The notes: a model not told the origin generated them from the letters alone. 64,000 nucleotides of DNA from Fulvivirga lutea (GCF_017068455.1 NZ_CP070608.1:2089488-2153487), one strand, 5' to 3'; shown: positions 1-9,324, counted from the stretch's first letter. Numbers and translations: made by a program.

Positions 1-113
1 ACATAGCCCGTGCCACTCGTAGTACCTGTAATTGCTACTACTTTATTGGTCATGTCCTGAGAGTGATTTTTAATAACATCACCCAGATGCACTGTGTCTT
101 TTTGATAACTCAT
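1..113 (-). CDS. Short-chain dehydrogenase/reductase, N-terminal fragment (cut by window edge)
   Basis: Only the first 37 codons lie in the window. The visible reading frame runs into a beta-strand and the glycine-rich TGTTSGTG loop (residues 29-36), which fits the TGxxxGxG NAD(P)-binding motif of classical SDR oxidoreductases. The substrate cannot be told from this fragment. The ATG at 111-113 gives about 20 residues before the usual SDR start; an internal ATG (Met21) directly before the first strand is a plausible alternative start. A partial palindrome lies just upstream (127-147). Confidence 0.7.
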   Translation of the reverse strand, partial: MSYQKDTVHLGDVIKNHSQDMTNKVVAITGTTSGTGY

Positions 114-126
114 AATCTATTTTAAT

Positions 127-147
127 AGTGGATGTATGATACACTAC
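127..147. promoter_or_regulatory. Partial palindrome upstream of the SDR gene
   Basis: The stretch has outer arms TAGTG/CACTA and a perfect core TGTAT-G-ATACA (133-143). It sits 14-34 bp upstream of the SDR start codon, where an operator would lie. It includes the half-site GATACACT that also forms the arms of the palindromes at 9325 and 16829, but the overall spacing differs. No bound regulator can be named. Confidence 0.3.
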
Positions 148-182
148 TAAAATTAATCAATTATGAGTAATGAAGGGTGTTA

Positions 183-632
183 TCAGGCTGCTACCTCAGC
201 TCTTTTTGATTTTCTGTAAAGAAACGTATGAAAGATATTTCGCTTAGCAAATCGCAAAGGTTTATCAGCGTTCACGAATTTAATGTAAAGACTACGGGTT
301 ACACCAAAGTATTCGTACACACTGCCATCCTGGAAGGTAACTTCCAATGTTAGTCCTTTATGCTTAAAATCAGCGATACCTGATTCATTGATTGTCGCGT
401 TGTATGCTTCCAAATTAGCCGCTTTGGTCTCAGGGGCGATGCTTACCAAAAAGTGATAGCCATCGATAATCTGCTGACTTTTTATCTCTGCTTCTGCTGC
501 TAGTGGGTTTCCAGCTTGAAACTTATCAGGGTGCCATTCTTTCACCAAATTTCTGTAAGAAGTTTTAAGTTCTTTCAAGTCAATTGCTCCTGTTACATTA
601 AAAAGTTTTTTGTATTCGTTGATACGTTTCAT
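183..632 (-). CDS. J-domain (DnaJ-like) protein with C-terminal KTSC-like domain
   Basis: Residues 1-65 look like a DnaJ J-domain: helix II with TSYRNLVKEW followed by the diagnostic HPD tripeptide at 34-36 and a third helix around 50-65. The C-terminal half (about 85-145) has the pattern of the KTSC domain (Y-x-Y...V...Y..F...F...I...F.YR), a small lysyl-tRNA-synthetase-associated fold of unclear role. The J-domain predicts stimulation of an Hsp70 (DnaK) ATPase in the cytoplasm; the partner and client are unknown. It lacks the G/F and zinc regions of full DnaJ, so it is a specialised co-chaperone. It is monocistronic, between the SDR gene and the divergent acyl-CoA dehydrogenase gene. Confidence 0.75.
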   Translation of the reverse strand: MKRINEYKKLFNVTGAIDLKELKTSYRNLVKEWHPDKFQAGNPLAAEAEIKSQQIIDGYHFLVSIAPETKAANLEAYNATINESGIADFKHKGLTLEVTFQDGSVYEYFGVTRSLYIKFVNADKPLRFAKRNIFHTFLYRKSKRAEVAA

Positions 633-765
633 AGCTGTGCTTTCAAAATAAGTTGCAAAGCTAACCTTAATTATTGGGATAATAAGATATTCCCCGAAAT
701 TGGAAACACTAAGATTGGCAGATGAGAATGTATTGCTTAATTTAATACGTTAACCCCAAAACCCT

Positions 766-2547
766 ATGCAATACTACGATCCGAAAACGCTGTCTTTCCT
801 TTTGTCTAAAGTTCACCACCTTGACGAGCTGCTTAAGCATGAGCGCTATGCTGCTTATGATAAGGAATCTATTGATCTCCTCCTTGAGGCAGTTAAAGAT
901 TTTAGTGATACCTCACTTTTTCCTTACATAAAGGAGATGGACGAAAAGCCTTCTGTTTTTAAAGATGGAAGAGTAACTGTGCATGAGCAGTTTGGCCCGA
1001 TACTGAAGAAGGCTGGTGAAATGGGTTTGGTAGGTGCTTTTATGGATGAAAAGGATGGTGGCGTTCAATTGCCGATAACGGTTTTTAATGCGCTGTACTT
1101 TATTATGGAGGCGGCTAATAATCATGTAACAGGTTATATGGGTTTGACAGCAGGCTCAGCCAACCTGATAGTAACGTTCGGATCTGAAGAGATCAAAAAG
1201 AAATTCGTGCCCAAGATGCTGGACTTGCAGTGGGGCGGTACCATGTGCCTTACAGAACCACAGGCCGGAAGCTCGCTTTCAGATATTACTTCTTCAGCCA
1301 AAGATTTGGGTGATGGATCATTTTCAATAAAAGGACAAAAGATATTTATCTCGGCTAGTGATCATCAGTTTGCGGATAACTTCATCCACCTGGTGCTGGC
1401 CAGATTGGAAGGCGCACCGGCAGGAACAAAAGGCGTTTCCTTATTTGCAGTGCCGCAGTATCGTGTAAATGATGACGGCAGCCTGGGAGATTACAATCAT
1501 GTAGATGTAGTAGGGGAGTTTGAAAAGCTTGGACAGCGCGGGTATTGTACCAATCACCTTGCCTTTGGGGACAGTGGCGAGAGCATAGGGTATTTGGTTG
1601 GTGATGCCAATAAAGGGCTGAATTATATGTTTCAGATGATGAACGAAGCGCGTATAGCTACAGGCAGAATGGGAGCGGGGATTGCCTCAGCAGCGTATTA
1701 TGCTTCTTTGCAATATGCCAAAGAAAGACCGCAAGGCCGTAAGCTTCAAAGCTCGGGTAAGAAAGATCCGAGCGAAGAGCAGACGTTGATCATCAACCAC
1801 CCTGATGTAAAGCGCATGCTGCTCCACCAAAAAGCGATTGTAGAAGGCAGCTTAAGTCTGGTGATGCAATGTGCTTATTACATTGATAAACAGTTGACTA
1901 CCGAGAGTAATGAGAAAAATAACTACCACTTATTGGCAGAAATACTGACTCCCATTGCTAAAACGTACCCTTCCGAAGCAGGTAAAGATGCTGTGGATAC
2001 TGGTTTGCAGGTATTGGGTGGCTATGGCTATATGATGGACTTTATCCTGCAGCAGTATTATCGTGATATCCGAATTATCTCCATTTATGAGGGTACAACT
2101 GGCATACAGTCGTTGGACTTGCTGGGAAGAAAAGTGACCATGATGGAAGGTGCAGCTATGAAGCTGTTGGCTAAGGAGATTGAGAAAGTTATTGCTGCTG
2201 CTATGCAGCATGACCAGCTGAGTGGCTACGCACTTTCGTTAGGTGAGAATGCCAAGTTGATAGAGACGTGTATGACACACCTGTTGCCTTACGCTATGCA
2301 GGGCAACCATGAGCGCTACCTGGCAGATGCTACCATTTTTATGGACTTGTTTAGTACGGTAGTGATTGGCTGGCAGTGGCTGAAGATGGGATTAGCCGCC
2401 ATGGCTGAAGATACAGCCTTCAAAGAAAGCAAGCTCCATACGCTGGACTACTTCTATAAATATGAGATGTCTCGCTGCCGCGGACTACAGAAAACTATCT
2501 GCCATGATTCTGATGTGATCGTGAATGTAGGGGTGGAGGTTTTTTAG
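766..2547 (+). CDS. Acyl-CoA dehydrogenase (FadE-type, long form)
   Basis: This 593-residue flavoenzyme should catalyse FAD-dependent alpha,beta-dehydrogenation of acyl-CoA in fatty-acid beta-oxidation. The middle domain shows MCLTEPQAGSSLSD (FAD/substrate loop) and the C-terminal helical domain contains QVLGGYGYM and the YEGTTGIQ segment, where the Glu (E442) aligns with the catalytic base of medium-chain ACADs. The extra roughly 120 residues at the C-terminus and the long N-terminus are typical of the bacterial long form rather than the 380-residue form. Chain-length specificity cannot be read from sequence. It is monocistronic with no beta-oxidation partner genes adjacent. Confidence 0.92.
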   Translation: MQYYDPKTLSFLLSKVHHLDELLKHERYAAYDKESIDLLLEAVKDFSDTSLFPYIKEMDEKPSVFKDGRVTVHEQFGPILKKAGEMGLVGAFMDEKDGGVQLPITVFNALYFIMEAANNHVTGYMGLTAGSANLIVTFGSEEIKKKFVPKMLDLQWGGTMCLTEPQAGSSLSDITSSAKDLGDGSFSIKGQKIFISASDHQFADNFIHLVLARLEGAPAGTKGVSLFAVPQYRVNDDGSLGDYNHVDVVGEFEKLGQRGYCTNHLAFGDSGESIGYLVGDANKGLNYMFQMMNEARIATGRMGAGIASAAYYASLQYAKERPQGRKLQSSGKKDPSEEQTLIINHPDVKRMLLHQKAIVEGSLSLVMQCAYYIDKQLTTESNEKNNYHLLAEILTPIAKTYPSEAGKDAVDTGLQVLGGYGYMMDFILQQYYRDIRIISIYEGTTGIQSLDLLGRKVTMMEGAAMKLLAKEIEKVIAAAMQHDQLSGYALSLGENAKLIETCMTHLLPYAMQGNHERYLADATIFMDLFSTVVIGWQWLKMGLAAMAEDTAFKESKLHTLDYFYKYEMSRCRGLQKTICHDSDVIVNVGVEVF

Positions 2548-2792
2548 AGTTTGAGTAACTTATTCTATTAAAACTTTGAATTCTTGCATACACCAACAGT
2601 GTCAATCCTAACTTTGTTAGTAGCCAAAGTATTTGAAAAATTCTAAACGCTTTTGTAAGATTGAACCTGCCCCCTTTTTTAGTCTCAAGTTTGATACAGT
2701 TTATATAGTTTGCTGTTTATTCAAGTATAGAAAATTTTTGACCGTCAGTATTTCGCGGCTTTAACAAGACTACTTTATCCAAAACAACAATC
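2548..2792. other. Convergent intergenic region without recognised content
   Basis: This 245-bp A/T-rich gap lies between the ends of the acyl-CoA dehydrogenase and LRR genes. It contains one TAACTTTG string that resembles a Bacteroidota -7 box, but no ORF follows it. I see no clear terminator hairpin. Confidence 0.4.
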
Positions 2793-5756
2793 TTAATTTT
2801 TAATAAAACGAATCCAACCCGTTCGCTTATTAGATTTTATATTAATTAAGTATGTCCCTTCTTCCAAGAACTGAAGGTTTAGCTTTGTCATGTTTTGGAT
2901 ATCCTTTTTCACAAACATCTTTTTACCTTCTAAGCTCACAATTTGTATATCGAACAACTCGTTTGTAGTAAAGATAACATTGAGTTCATGGCCATTAGTT
3001 GGATTAGGATATACCTTCAACTCATTGATAGAAAATGGGCTATCTATGCTTGTTATCGTTTCAACCTGTATTTTTGCCACATTACTAAAGAATTCCTCCT
3101 TATCCTGTGCAACTAAATAAATATCATAACTGGTTTGACCGTTTAGCCCACGGACAGTTAATTCAGCAACAGTTTCTGATAAAATGTTTTGTGAGCCATT
3201 AAAGATTGCTGGATCGTCAATTGAATTTTTCCCTGCTTTTATTTGCTCTGCAGTCGGAGCAGCATCTCCTTGATCAAGAACGGAGTAATAAATACTTCCA
3301 TCTCTAGTTGTATTAATATTACATATAATATTAGTAGCATTTATCGTTAATAAAGAGGGATATCCTTCAATAAATTCTATTCCTACAGTAGTGGAAGAAG
3401 TTAAGTTATCCATGACAGTATTTATTCCTTCGCCTTCCCCATCTACAGCAACACAAAAAATATCATAGCTACTGTTGATTTCAAGGCCTGAAATAGTAAA
3501 TTGAATTGGTTCATCTTTTGTAATAACGACATTAGCTGCGTTGGCTACTATTTCATCTAAAGCATTAGTGCCTTCAATTATTTGCTTTTCTGTTGGTACA
3601 CTGCTTCCTGCAGGTAAAGCTAAATAATACAATATACCTGTTTTGTTTACAGTGGTTTCTAGTTCTAATGATAATGCATTTTGCACAATGACTGTTGGTG
3701 AATTTGTAAATTCAACTGGAGTTGAAAGTATAATGTCTTCGGTTCGTAATGTTAAATCTGTTACTACTGCATTAGTAATTTCACAATAATAGTTGCCATA
3801 ATCAGCCTCTGAAACTGAAGAAATGACATAATCGGATGATGTGGATTTGTCAGATACAGGAGTACCGTTTAAAAACCATTGATATAGATTGTTATCACCA
3901 GTAACATTTACATTTAAATTGACAGATTCTCCAATGCTTTTTATTATCATATTTGTATCTACATGAAGATTCTTTTGTGGAGAATAATAAAAATCAATAT
4001 TACTATTTGTAATATTCTTTTCAATATCTCCAAATTCAATTCTGTTATTATAAATTACTAATCTATAAAAAGATGGTGCTGCGCTAAAATCAGGAATACT
4101 AGTTATATCATTCCCGGATAGATCCAATTGATAAAAATTATCCCTTGAACCAAATTCAGAAGGGAATATTCCAGTGAAATTATTATCAGATATATCAATT
4201 GCTTGAACATTAACAAGGTCGAGCAACTCATTTGGAATCACTTCTTCAAAATTATTCCCTGAAATTTCTAAATTATATAATCCGGGTATTTTCGACAATG
4301 TTGATAGAATCTCACCCTCGAGCTCGTTATCACTTAATCTAATTCCTGTTAGAGTTTGCATTTGGCTTAATTCAACAGGTATTGAGCCTGTTAAATTTGC
4401 ATTACTTAAATAGAGACCTTTTAAAGCTGTCAGATTGACTATGTCAATAGGAAATTGAGATGGGCTAAAATCATTATTACTTAAATCAAGAAAGGTAAGC
4501 TGATTTAATTCCCAAATCACATCCGGAATAGATTCAAAAGAATTGTTACTTAAGTTTAAGTTTGTTAAAGAAGTTAATTCAGAAAAGTTCTGTGGTAGGT
4601 TGGTAATACTACAGCCACGAAGATCCAGTCTTTCTAATTTAGTAAGTTTTAAAATTTCAGAAGTAAGAGTTGCATTATTGAAATCATTATTGCCCAAATT
4701 CAAGTAGATTAAATTACTTAATTCTCCTATTTGAGTGGGAATTTCCCCATTTAAATTATTAGAAAACAAATTAAGTTCTGTTAGGTTTACTAGAGAGAAT
4801 AGCTCTTCTGGTAAACTCGTTATGTTGCTGAATGTTGATTCTAAACTCACTAAATTCACTAGCTTGTTAATATCAGGCGGGATACTTGATATTGAAGTTT
4901 GGAAAAAATCTATATATTCTAGACTCAATAGATTACCTATTGAGCTTGGAATATCGCCAGATAGAGAGTTGTTGTTGCCAATATTTAAAGATTTTAATGC
5001 AGTTAAATTTCCAATTTCTTCTGGCAGAGAGCCGTTTAAATTATTGCCATAGAAATATAGACGACTAACTCTTGAATTATCCCAAGATACTCCTTCCCAT
5101 TCATAGGGATTGCCGTTTATATCCCACGAGTTGGTCCAATTATCACCATCAGTAGCATTGTATAACGCTACTAATGCATCAACATCGCTTTGGTGGGGAA
5201 TAGGGTTATTATTAAATTCTCCTACAAACTTCAAAGCGGCAAAGTCATTTTCAATGACGTTTACACCATCATTCTTAAGCATTTTACCTCCGCCATATGG
5301 TCCAGCAGCATCACCACTTCCTCCAAATTCTAGCTCAACGTTTTGTCTAAAAACCGCATAGTAGGTCGTGTTTTTATCTAATTCCAAATAATCAAATGTG
5401 TAATTGGTATAAGGGAATTCACCATCGGTTTTTGTGGTGCTTTCTCCTACCAGCACTCCTCCACTACCATCATCAAGATTGGCCGTTGTACTGGGTAAGC
5501 TACTATATATGTACATAATAGGCGCTTCTGTGCCTCCTGAATAAATCACATTAAAGCTGGTCAAGTAAACAGCATCTTCTGAGGTAATTGTTCCTGAGCC
5601 ATCTTCTTGAATTGCCGGCTTGAACACCTGCCCACGAATAGTTGAATTACTATTCCCTGTAACATTTTGTGCTATGGTAAAATCTTGAGCTGTTGAAGAT
5701 ATGGCTATACCGATGAAATATAAAATGATTAATGAAGATTGTAATATTTTAGTCAT
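2793..5756 (-). CDS. Secreted leucine-rich-repeat protein with T9SS sorting domain
   Basis: The 987-residue protein starts with a Sec signal peptide (about 1-23, ending STAQ). After a roughly 150-residue beta domain there is a plant-type LRR cap (DALVALYNATDGDNW..W.GV), then about 16 LRRs of the LxxLxLxxNxLxGxIPxxIGxL type over residues 210-600. An Ig-like segment (about 625-690, C in YYCEI) and two fibronectin/Big-like repeats follow. The last 80 residues (VYPNPTNG ... GTYLINI) match a type A T9SS C-terminal sorting domain, so the protein is predicted to be exported through PorT/Sov-type machinery and attached to the cell surface or released. The ligand is unknown; the LRR array suggests binding to protein or glycan surfaces. 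It shares its overall plan with the protein at 50092-55167. Confidence 0.85.
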   Translation of the reverse strand: MTKILQSSLIILYFIGIAISSTAQDFTIAQNVTGNSNSTIRGQVFKPAIQEDGSGTITSEDAVYLTSFNVIYSGGTEAPIMYIYSSLPSTTANLDDGSGGVLVGESTTKTDGEFPYTNYTFDYLELDKNTTYYAVFRQNVELEFGGSGDAAGPYGGGKMLKNDGVNVIENDFAALKFVGEFNNNPIPHQSDVDALVALYNATDGDNWTNSWDINGNPYEWEGVSWDNSRVSRLYFYGNNLNGSLPEEIGNLTALKSLNIGNNNSLSGDIPSSIGNLLSLEYIDFFQTSISSIPPDINKLVNLVSLESTFSNITSLPEELFSLVNLTELNLFSNNLNGEIPTQIGELSNLIYLNLGNNDFNNATLTSEILKLTKLERLDLRGCSITNLPQNFSELTSLTNLNLSNNSFESIPDVIWELNQLTFLDLSNNDFSPSQFPIDIVNLTALKGLYLSNANLTGSIPVELSQMQTLTGIRLSDNELEGEILSTLSKIPGLYNLEISGNNFEEVIPNELLDLVNVQAIDISDNNFTGIFPSEFGSRDNFYQLDLSGNDITSIPDFSAAPSFYRLVIYNNRIEFGDIEKNITNSNIDFYYSPQKNLHVDTNMIIKSIGESVNLNVNVTGDNNLYQWFLNGTPVSDKSTSSDYVISSVSEADYGNYYCEITNAVVTDLTLRTEDIILSTPVEFTNSPTVIVQNALSLELETTVNKTGILYYLALPAGSSVPTEKQIIEGTNALDEIVANAANVVITKDEPIQFTISGLEINSSYDIFCVAVDGEGEGINTVMDNLTSSTTVGIEFIEGYPSLLTINATNIICNINTTRDGSIYYSVLDQGDAAPTAEQIKAGKNSIDDPAIFNGSQNILSETVAELTVRGLNGQTSYDIYLVAQDKEEFFSNVAKIQVETITSIDSPFSINELKVYPNPTNGHELNVIFTTNELFDIQIVSLEGKKMFVKKDIQNMTKLNLQFLEEGTYLINIKSNKRTGWIRFIKN

Positions 5757-5930
5757 AAATATGGTTGAGCAATTAAATTTTTCGCGAAACTATATTTTAA
5801 ATAGATTTTTTCCAATCGTTTACAACGGAACTATTTTTAATTTATTAATTTTTATTCCACAATTTCTAATACTAATTGTTAAGGAAATTTTAAGTGGTTC
5901 TTATTTTAAAAGAATAAGAAATTAGATCTC

Positions 5931-7286
5931 TTAATTATTAAAAACCAAATAAAAACTAGTGCCATTTCCTTCCTCCGATTTTACTCGAATATTGCCATTG
6001 TGGAGGTGCATGATTTGTTTGGATAAACTCAAACCTATGCCTGAGCCATCTTTCTTGGTAGAGAAGAATGGTACAAAAATTTCCCTAATCTCCTTCTCAG
6101 GGATGCCTGCTCCATTATCCGTAACCTCAATCGTCTTTTTACCATTTTCTATGTAAGCTTTTATTACAATTTTTGGGTCTCGTATATTTTGCAAAGCATA
6201 GGTGGCATTCTTCACCATATTAATAAGCACTTGCTCTATCAAGGCGCTATCGAGCGTCAACTCGTCAATGCCATCCACTGAATACTCAAAACTAATGTTG
6301 TCCTTTTGTAGTTGTGCATGCAGTAAATCGCCAATCGAACCTAAAAACTCCTGTATGTTCACCTTTTCAAGTTTAGGCTTAGCTACTTTGGTGAGTCTGC
6401 GGTAATCATCAATAAAAGTGAGCATACCGTTCGATCTACGTTGGATTGTCTTTAATGAGAACAATAAATCTTCAATCGTTTCATCATCCAGCTCAGTTAC
6501 TTTTTTGGCTTTACCATCAGCTTCAATGACTGACTGCATGGTTTCTGTAAGCGAAGAAATAGGAGTGGCAGAGTTCATGATTTCATGTGTAAGAATCTTA
6601 ATGAGTTTATGCCAGGCCTCAATTTCTTTTTGCTCAATTTCGCCATGGATATCCTGAAAGGTGATGAGCTTGTATTGCGTATCTAACATCTTTATCAAAA
6701 CTACATCCACTGAAAGTGTATGGCTTTGACCTTGGATTGATATTTCTATTAATCGCCTGCCAGACTCGTTCATTTCATTAATTTTAGTTGTAAACGAGCG
6801 ACTCTTTTCTTCCAAAATTCTCCAGTTCTTAATGCCTTTCACACCAAGTATCCGTTCAGCCGATTTGTTCATTAAGGCTATATTCTGGTTATTCTCAAGC
6901 GAGATAATACCGATGTTCATGTTATTTACCACCAATCTCAGGTACTCAAACTGAGCCTGCTTCTCAATTTTGGCTTCTTCGTACGACTGAATGATATCAT
7001 CAAAGGCATCGTGCAGCTCTTCAAAAGATTTGCCAATTTTCGACCTTCTGAAATTGATCGAGAAATCGTTATGTCTAATGGAGAGGATGAATTTCGCCAA
7101 TTCGCGATTCGTATAATTCACAAATCGGATGAGCTCGTACACCTGTAACACCAGCAGAATAAAAAGAATAATCTGATTAAAGAAGAGGCGGTCATCTCCG
7201 AAAATGTAAGCGAGTAGCAATACGGTGATAAGAATAAAACTTATCCGTACAATTACTTTAAAGCTGAACTTTTTAAACAAACTCAT
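5931..7286 (-). CDS. NtrY-like membrane sensor histidine kinase
   Basis: Two N-terminal membrane helices (about 10-28 and 32-52) with almost no periplasmic loop are followed by a HAMP-like linker, a PAS domain (about 115-225, NNMNIGIISLENNQNIALMN), a HisKA helix with LTHEIMNS (phospho-acceptor H234), and HATPase_c with the N-box MVKNATYAL, DNGAGIP and GSGIGLSLS boxes. All catalytic elements are present. It resembles the NtrY-type kinases that in Bacteroidota are coupled to sigma-54 activators; the matching regulator is encoded just upstream on the same strand (7923-9284), separated only by an antiparallel DoxX gene. The near-absent periplasmic loop suggests intracellular or intramembrane sensing. 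Confidence 0.88.
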   Translation of the reverse strand: MSLFKKFSFKVIVRISFILITVLLLAYIFGDDRLFFNQIILFILLVLQVYELIRFVNYTNRELAKFILSIRHNDFSINFRRSKIGKSFEELHDAFDDIIQSYEEAKIEKQAQFEYLRLVVNNMNIGIISLENNQNIALMNKSAERILGVKGIKNWRILEEKSRSFTTKINEMNESGRRLIEISIQGQSHTLSVDVVLIKMLDTQYKLITFQDIHGEIEQKEIEAWHKLIKILTHEIMNSATPISSLTETMQSVIEADGKAKKVTELDDETIEDLLFSLKTIQRRSNGMLTFIDDYRRLTKVAKPKLEKVNIQEFLGSIGDLLHAQLQKDNISFEYSVDGIDELTLDSALIEQVLINMVKNATYALQNIRDPKIVIKAYIENGKKTIEVTDNGAGIPEKEIREIFVPFFSTKKDGSGIGLSLSKQIMHLHNGNIRVKSEEGNGTSFYLVFNN

Positions 7287-7420
7287 TATGTGAATATACA
7301 GAAAGAGGTAACTCCAATGCCAATCAAATTGTAATCTGTCCTATAAAATTTGCCGTTCAACATATTTTAATAGCTGACTGAAAAGTTCTACGTATTAGGT
7401 GTAGGTAGTAAAAACTTCAT

Positions 7421-7807
7421 ATGACAACGAAAAGTAAAATGTGGCTTCGGGGAATAATCATTCTGGTTTTATCGGTACAGTTTCTCGGAGCCGCTTTTGC
7501 TAAATTAACAGGCCAAATGTGTGAACATTTTATGGCCAATGGCCTCGGCTACGAGTTTATGATGTTCATTGGGTTATTAGAGGCCATTTCTGTTTTAGGA
7601 CTTTTTATTCCGGCCACACGAGTTAAAGCCAGTCTCATCCAAATGGCGATCATGTGTGGTGCTATGTATACTCATTTTCAGTCATTTGACGTGTTGATGA
7701 TCCTCGTAAATATTACCAATATCGGACTTTCTTCAATTGTAATTTGGGCAGAACTGGATAAGAAGTATATGTCGGATGAAATGCTTTTGAAGGGTAACGA
7801 GATTTAA
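7421..7807 (+). CDS. DoxX-like four-helix membrane protein
   Basis: The 128-residue protein has four hydrophobic segments (about 8-28, 44-64, 68-88, 92-112) and the DoxX-type pattern with F.KL near the first helix and GLLEAISVLGLFIPATR before the second half. DoxX-family proteins are small inner-membrane proteins; some act in sulfur or oxidative-stress metabolism, but no firm activity can be given. It is transcribed antiparallel inside the kinase/regulator pair (5931-7286 and 7923-9284). Confidence 0.75.
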   Translation: MTTKSKMWLRGIIILVLSVQFLGAAFAKLTGQMCEHFMANGLGYEFMMFIGLLEAISVLGLFIPATRVKASLIQMAIMCGAMYTHFQSFDVLMILVNITNIGLSSIVIWAELDKKYMSDEMLLKGNEI

Positions 7808-7814
7808 AGTCTTT

Positions 7815-7890
7815 GTCCTCGATAGGACGCGGCAGTCTTCTAATTCAAAGATTGCTTCTTCATTCGCTGCGCTACTTCATCGCAATGACG
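7815..7890. repeat. Candidate dispersed intergenic repeat
   Basis: The short gap between convergent genes holds a hairpin GTCCT-CGAT-AGGAC (7815-7828), then a GATTGCTTC...GCTGCGC...CGCAATGACG stretch (7850-7890) whose ends ATTGC/GCAAT are complementary. This G/C-richer string has the look of the dispersed intergenic repeats known from many bacterial genomes, and it differs in composition from the A/T-rich surroundings. Only one copy is seen here, so repeat status is inferred. Confidence 0.35.
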
Positions 7891-7922
7891 ATTCGAGATC
7901 AGTTCTTTGCTCACTGCTCATG

Positions 7923-9284
7923 CTACCCCAACCCATACTTATTCAACCTACGATACAATGCTGTGCGTGTTAAACCGAGTTGCTTAGCGGTGTTAGTAAC
8001 ATTACCCGCGTTTTCATCCAGCGTTTTCTTGATAAATACTTTCTCCATTTCATCCAGGGTAACGGCATCCTCAGCTGTGTGTGAGCTTGAAGCAGCAGAA
8101 CTGGAAATAAATTGATCTGCATTATAAATAGTCTTCTCTTCTGACAGAATAATCGCTCTTTCGGTGGCATGCTGCAATTCGCGAACGTTGCCGGGCCAAG
8201 GGTATACTTTTAACTTTTCAATAACCTGCTCATCTACCGATATCAACGGCTTCTGATATTTTTTGCAGAATATTTGAATGAAGTGATCAAGTAGTATCGG
8301 AATATCTTCTTTTCTTTCCCTTAATGGCGGAAGTTCAATGGCTACCGTGTTGATTCTATATAAAAGGTCTTGCCTGAAAGTACCTTCATTCACCATTTGG
8401 TTGAGATTCATGTTAGTAGCTGATAAAAGCCTGAAGTCAACACTTATTTCTTTGGCAGAACCCACTTTATTGATTCTCTGTGTTTGTAAGGCCGTTAGTA
8501 ATTTGGCTTGCAGAGGTAACGAGAGGTTGCCGAGTTCATCAAGAAAAAGCGTACCATTTTGAGCCATTTCAAAGCGACCCATTTTATCGGCTTTGGCATC
8601 AGTAAATGCACCTTTTACATGCCCAAAAAGCTCCGATTCAAAGAGTGATTCGGTGATAGCTCCTAAATCGACATTGATAAACGATTCGTTACTTCTTTTG
8701 GAAAGGTCGTGTAAAGCTCTTGCCACCAGTTCCTTACCGGTACCATTTTCGCCTAAAATAAGTACATTGGCATCGGTTATGGCCACTTTGCTTATAAGGT
8801 CTTTCACCTTTTCAATGGCGGCAGATGTTCCAATTAAATTTTTGAATGGGTCGTTTTGCTGTTGTACAGCTTTTAATCGGGTAATTTCTTTTTTGGACTT
8901 TCTGTGCTGTATGGCGGAGAGAATAGTGCCTAATAGCTTCTGATTTTTCCATGGCTTCAGAATAAAATCTGCTGCCCCCATTTTCATGGCTTTTACCGCT
9001 AAATCGACTTCACCATAGGCTGTAATGAGAATGACTATCGCTTCAGGGTCGAGTTCCAGAATTTTTGAGAGGTAATGAAAACCTTCTTCGCCATCATTCA
9101 CACCCTTTTTGAAGTTCATATCAAGGAGAATGACATCATAATCTTTGATTTCGAAATAGCCGGGAATCTTTTCAGGGTTTTCTTCAATATCCACACTTGA
9201 GAACTCCTGCTTCAGAAACATGCGGGCTGTTTCGAGAACATCCCGATCATCATCAACAATAAGTATATTGGCTTGGGTCTTCAT
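7923..9284 (-). CDS. Sigma-54-dependent response regulator (NtrC/AtoC family)
   Basis: The product is an enhancer-binding activator with a receiver domain (about 1-120; acidic IVDDD, phospho-acceptor in ILLDMNF, TAYGE, LKPWK), an AAA+ core with Walker A GENGTGKE and Walker B GTLFLDE, and a Fis-type HTH at the C-terminus (NVTNTAKQLGLTRTALYRRL). The sigma-54-contacting loop reads GAFTDA rather than GAFTGA. I chose the ATG at 9282-9284 because the longer frame would begin at a TTG (9323) lying inside a palindromic operator, while this ATG starts directly at the receiver domain (MKTQANILIVDDD). The cognate kinase is very likely 5931-7286. Candidate targets are the genes carrying the TGGCAT-N5-TTGGC element. 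Confidence 0.9.
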   Translation of the reverse strand: MKTQANILIVDDDRDVLETARMFLKQEFSSVDIEENPEKIPGYFEIKDYDVILLDMNFKKGVNDGEEGFHYLSKILELDPEAIVILITAYGEVDLAVKAMKMGAADFILKPWKNQKLLGTILSAIQHRKSKKEITRLKAVQQQNDPFKNLIGTSAAIEKVKDLISKVAITDANVLILGENGTGKELVARALHDLSKRSNESFINVDLGAITESLFESELFGHVKGAFTDAKADKMGRFEMAQNGTLFLDELGNLSLPLQAKLLTALQTQRINKVGSAKEISVDFRLLSATNMNLNQMVNEGTFRQDLLYRINTVAIELPPLRERKEDIPILLDHFIQIFCKKYQKPLISVDEQVIEKLKVYPWPGNVRELQHATERAIILSEEKTIYNADQFISSSAASSSHTAEDAVTLDEMEKVFIKKTLDENAGNVTNTAKQLGLTRTALYRRLNKYGLG

Positions 9285-9324
9285 TAGATCAAAGATGAAG
9301 GTATACTTAGTATTAAGCAACAAT

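Noticed and set aside
680-745. TTGGCA...TTGCTT before the acyl-CoA dehydrogenase as a -24/-12 promoter
   Set aside because: The spacer is 12 bp instead of the required length.
7311-7322. Sigma-54 promoter before the kinase gene at 7286
   Set aside because: TGGCAT is present but the -12 part reads TTACC, so the match is too weak to list as a feature.
9285-9323. Longer N-terminus for the sigma-54 regulator from a TTG at 9323
   Set aside because: The extra 13 codons have no receiver-domain character and would place the start inside the 22-bp palindrome; the ATG at 9284 starts exactly at the receiver domain.
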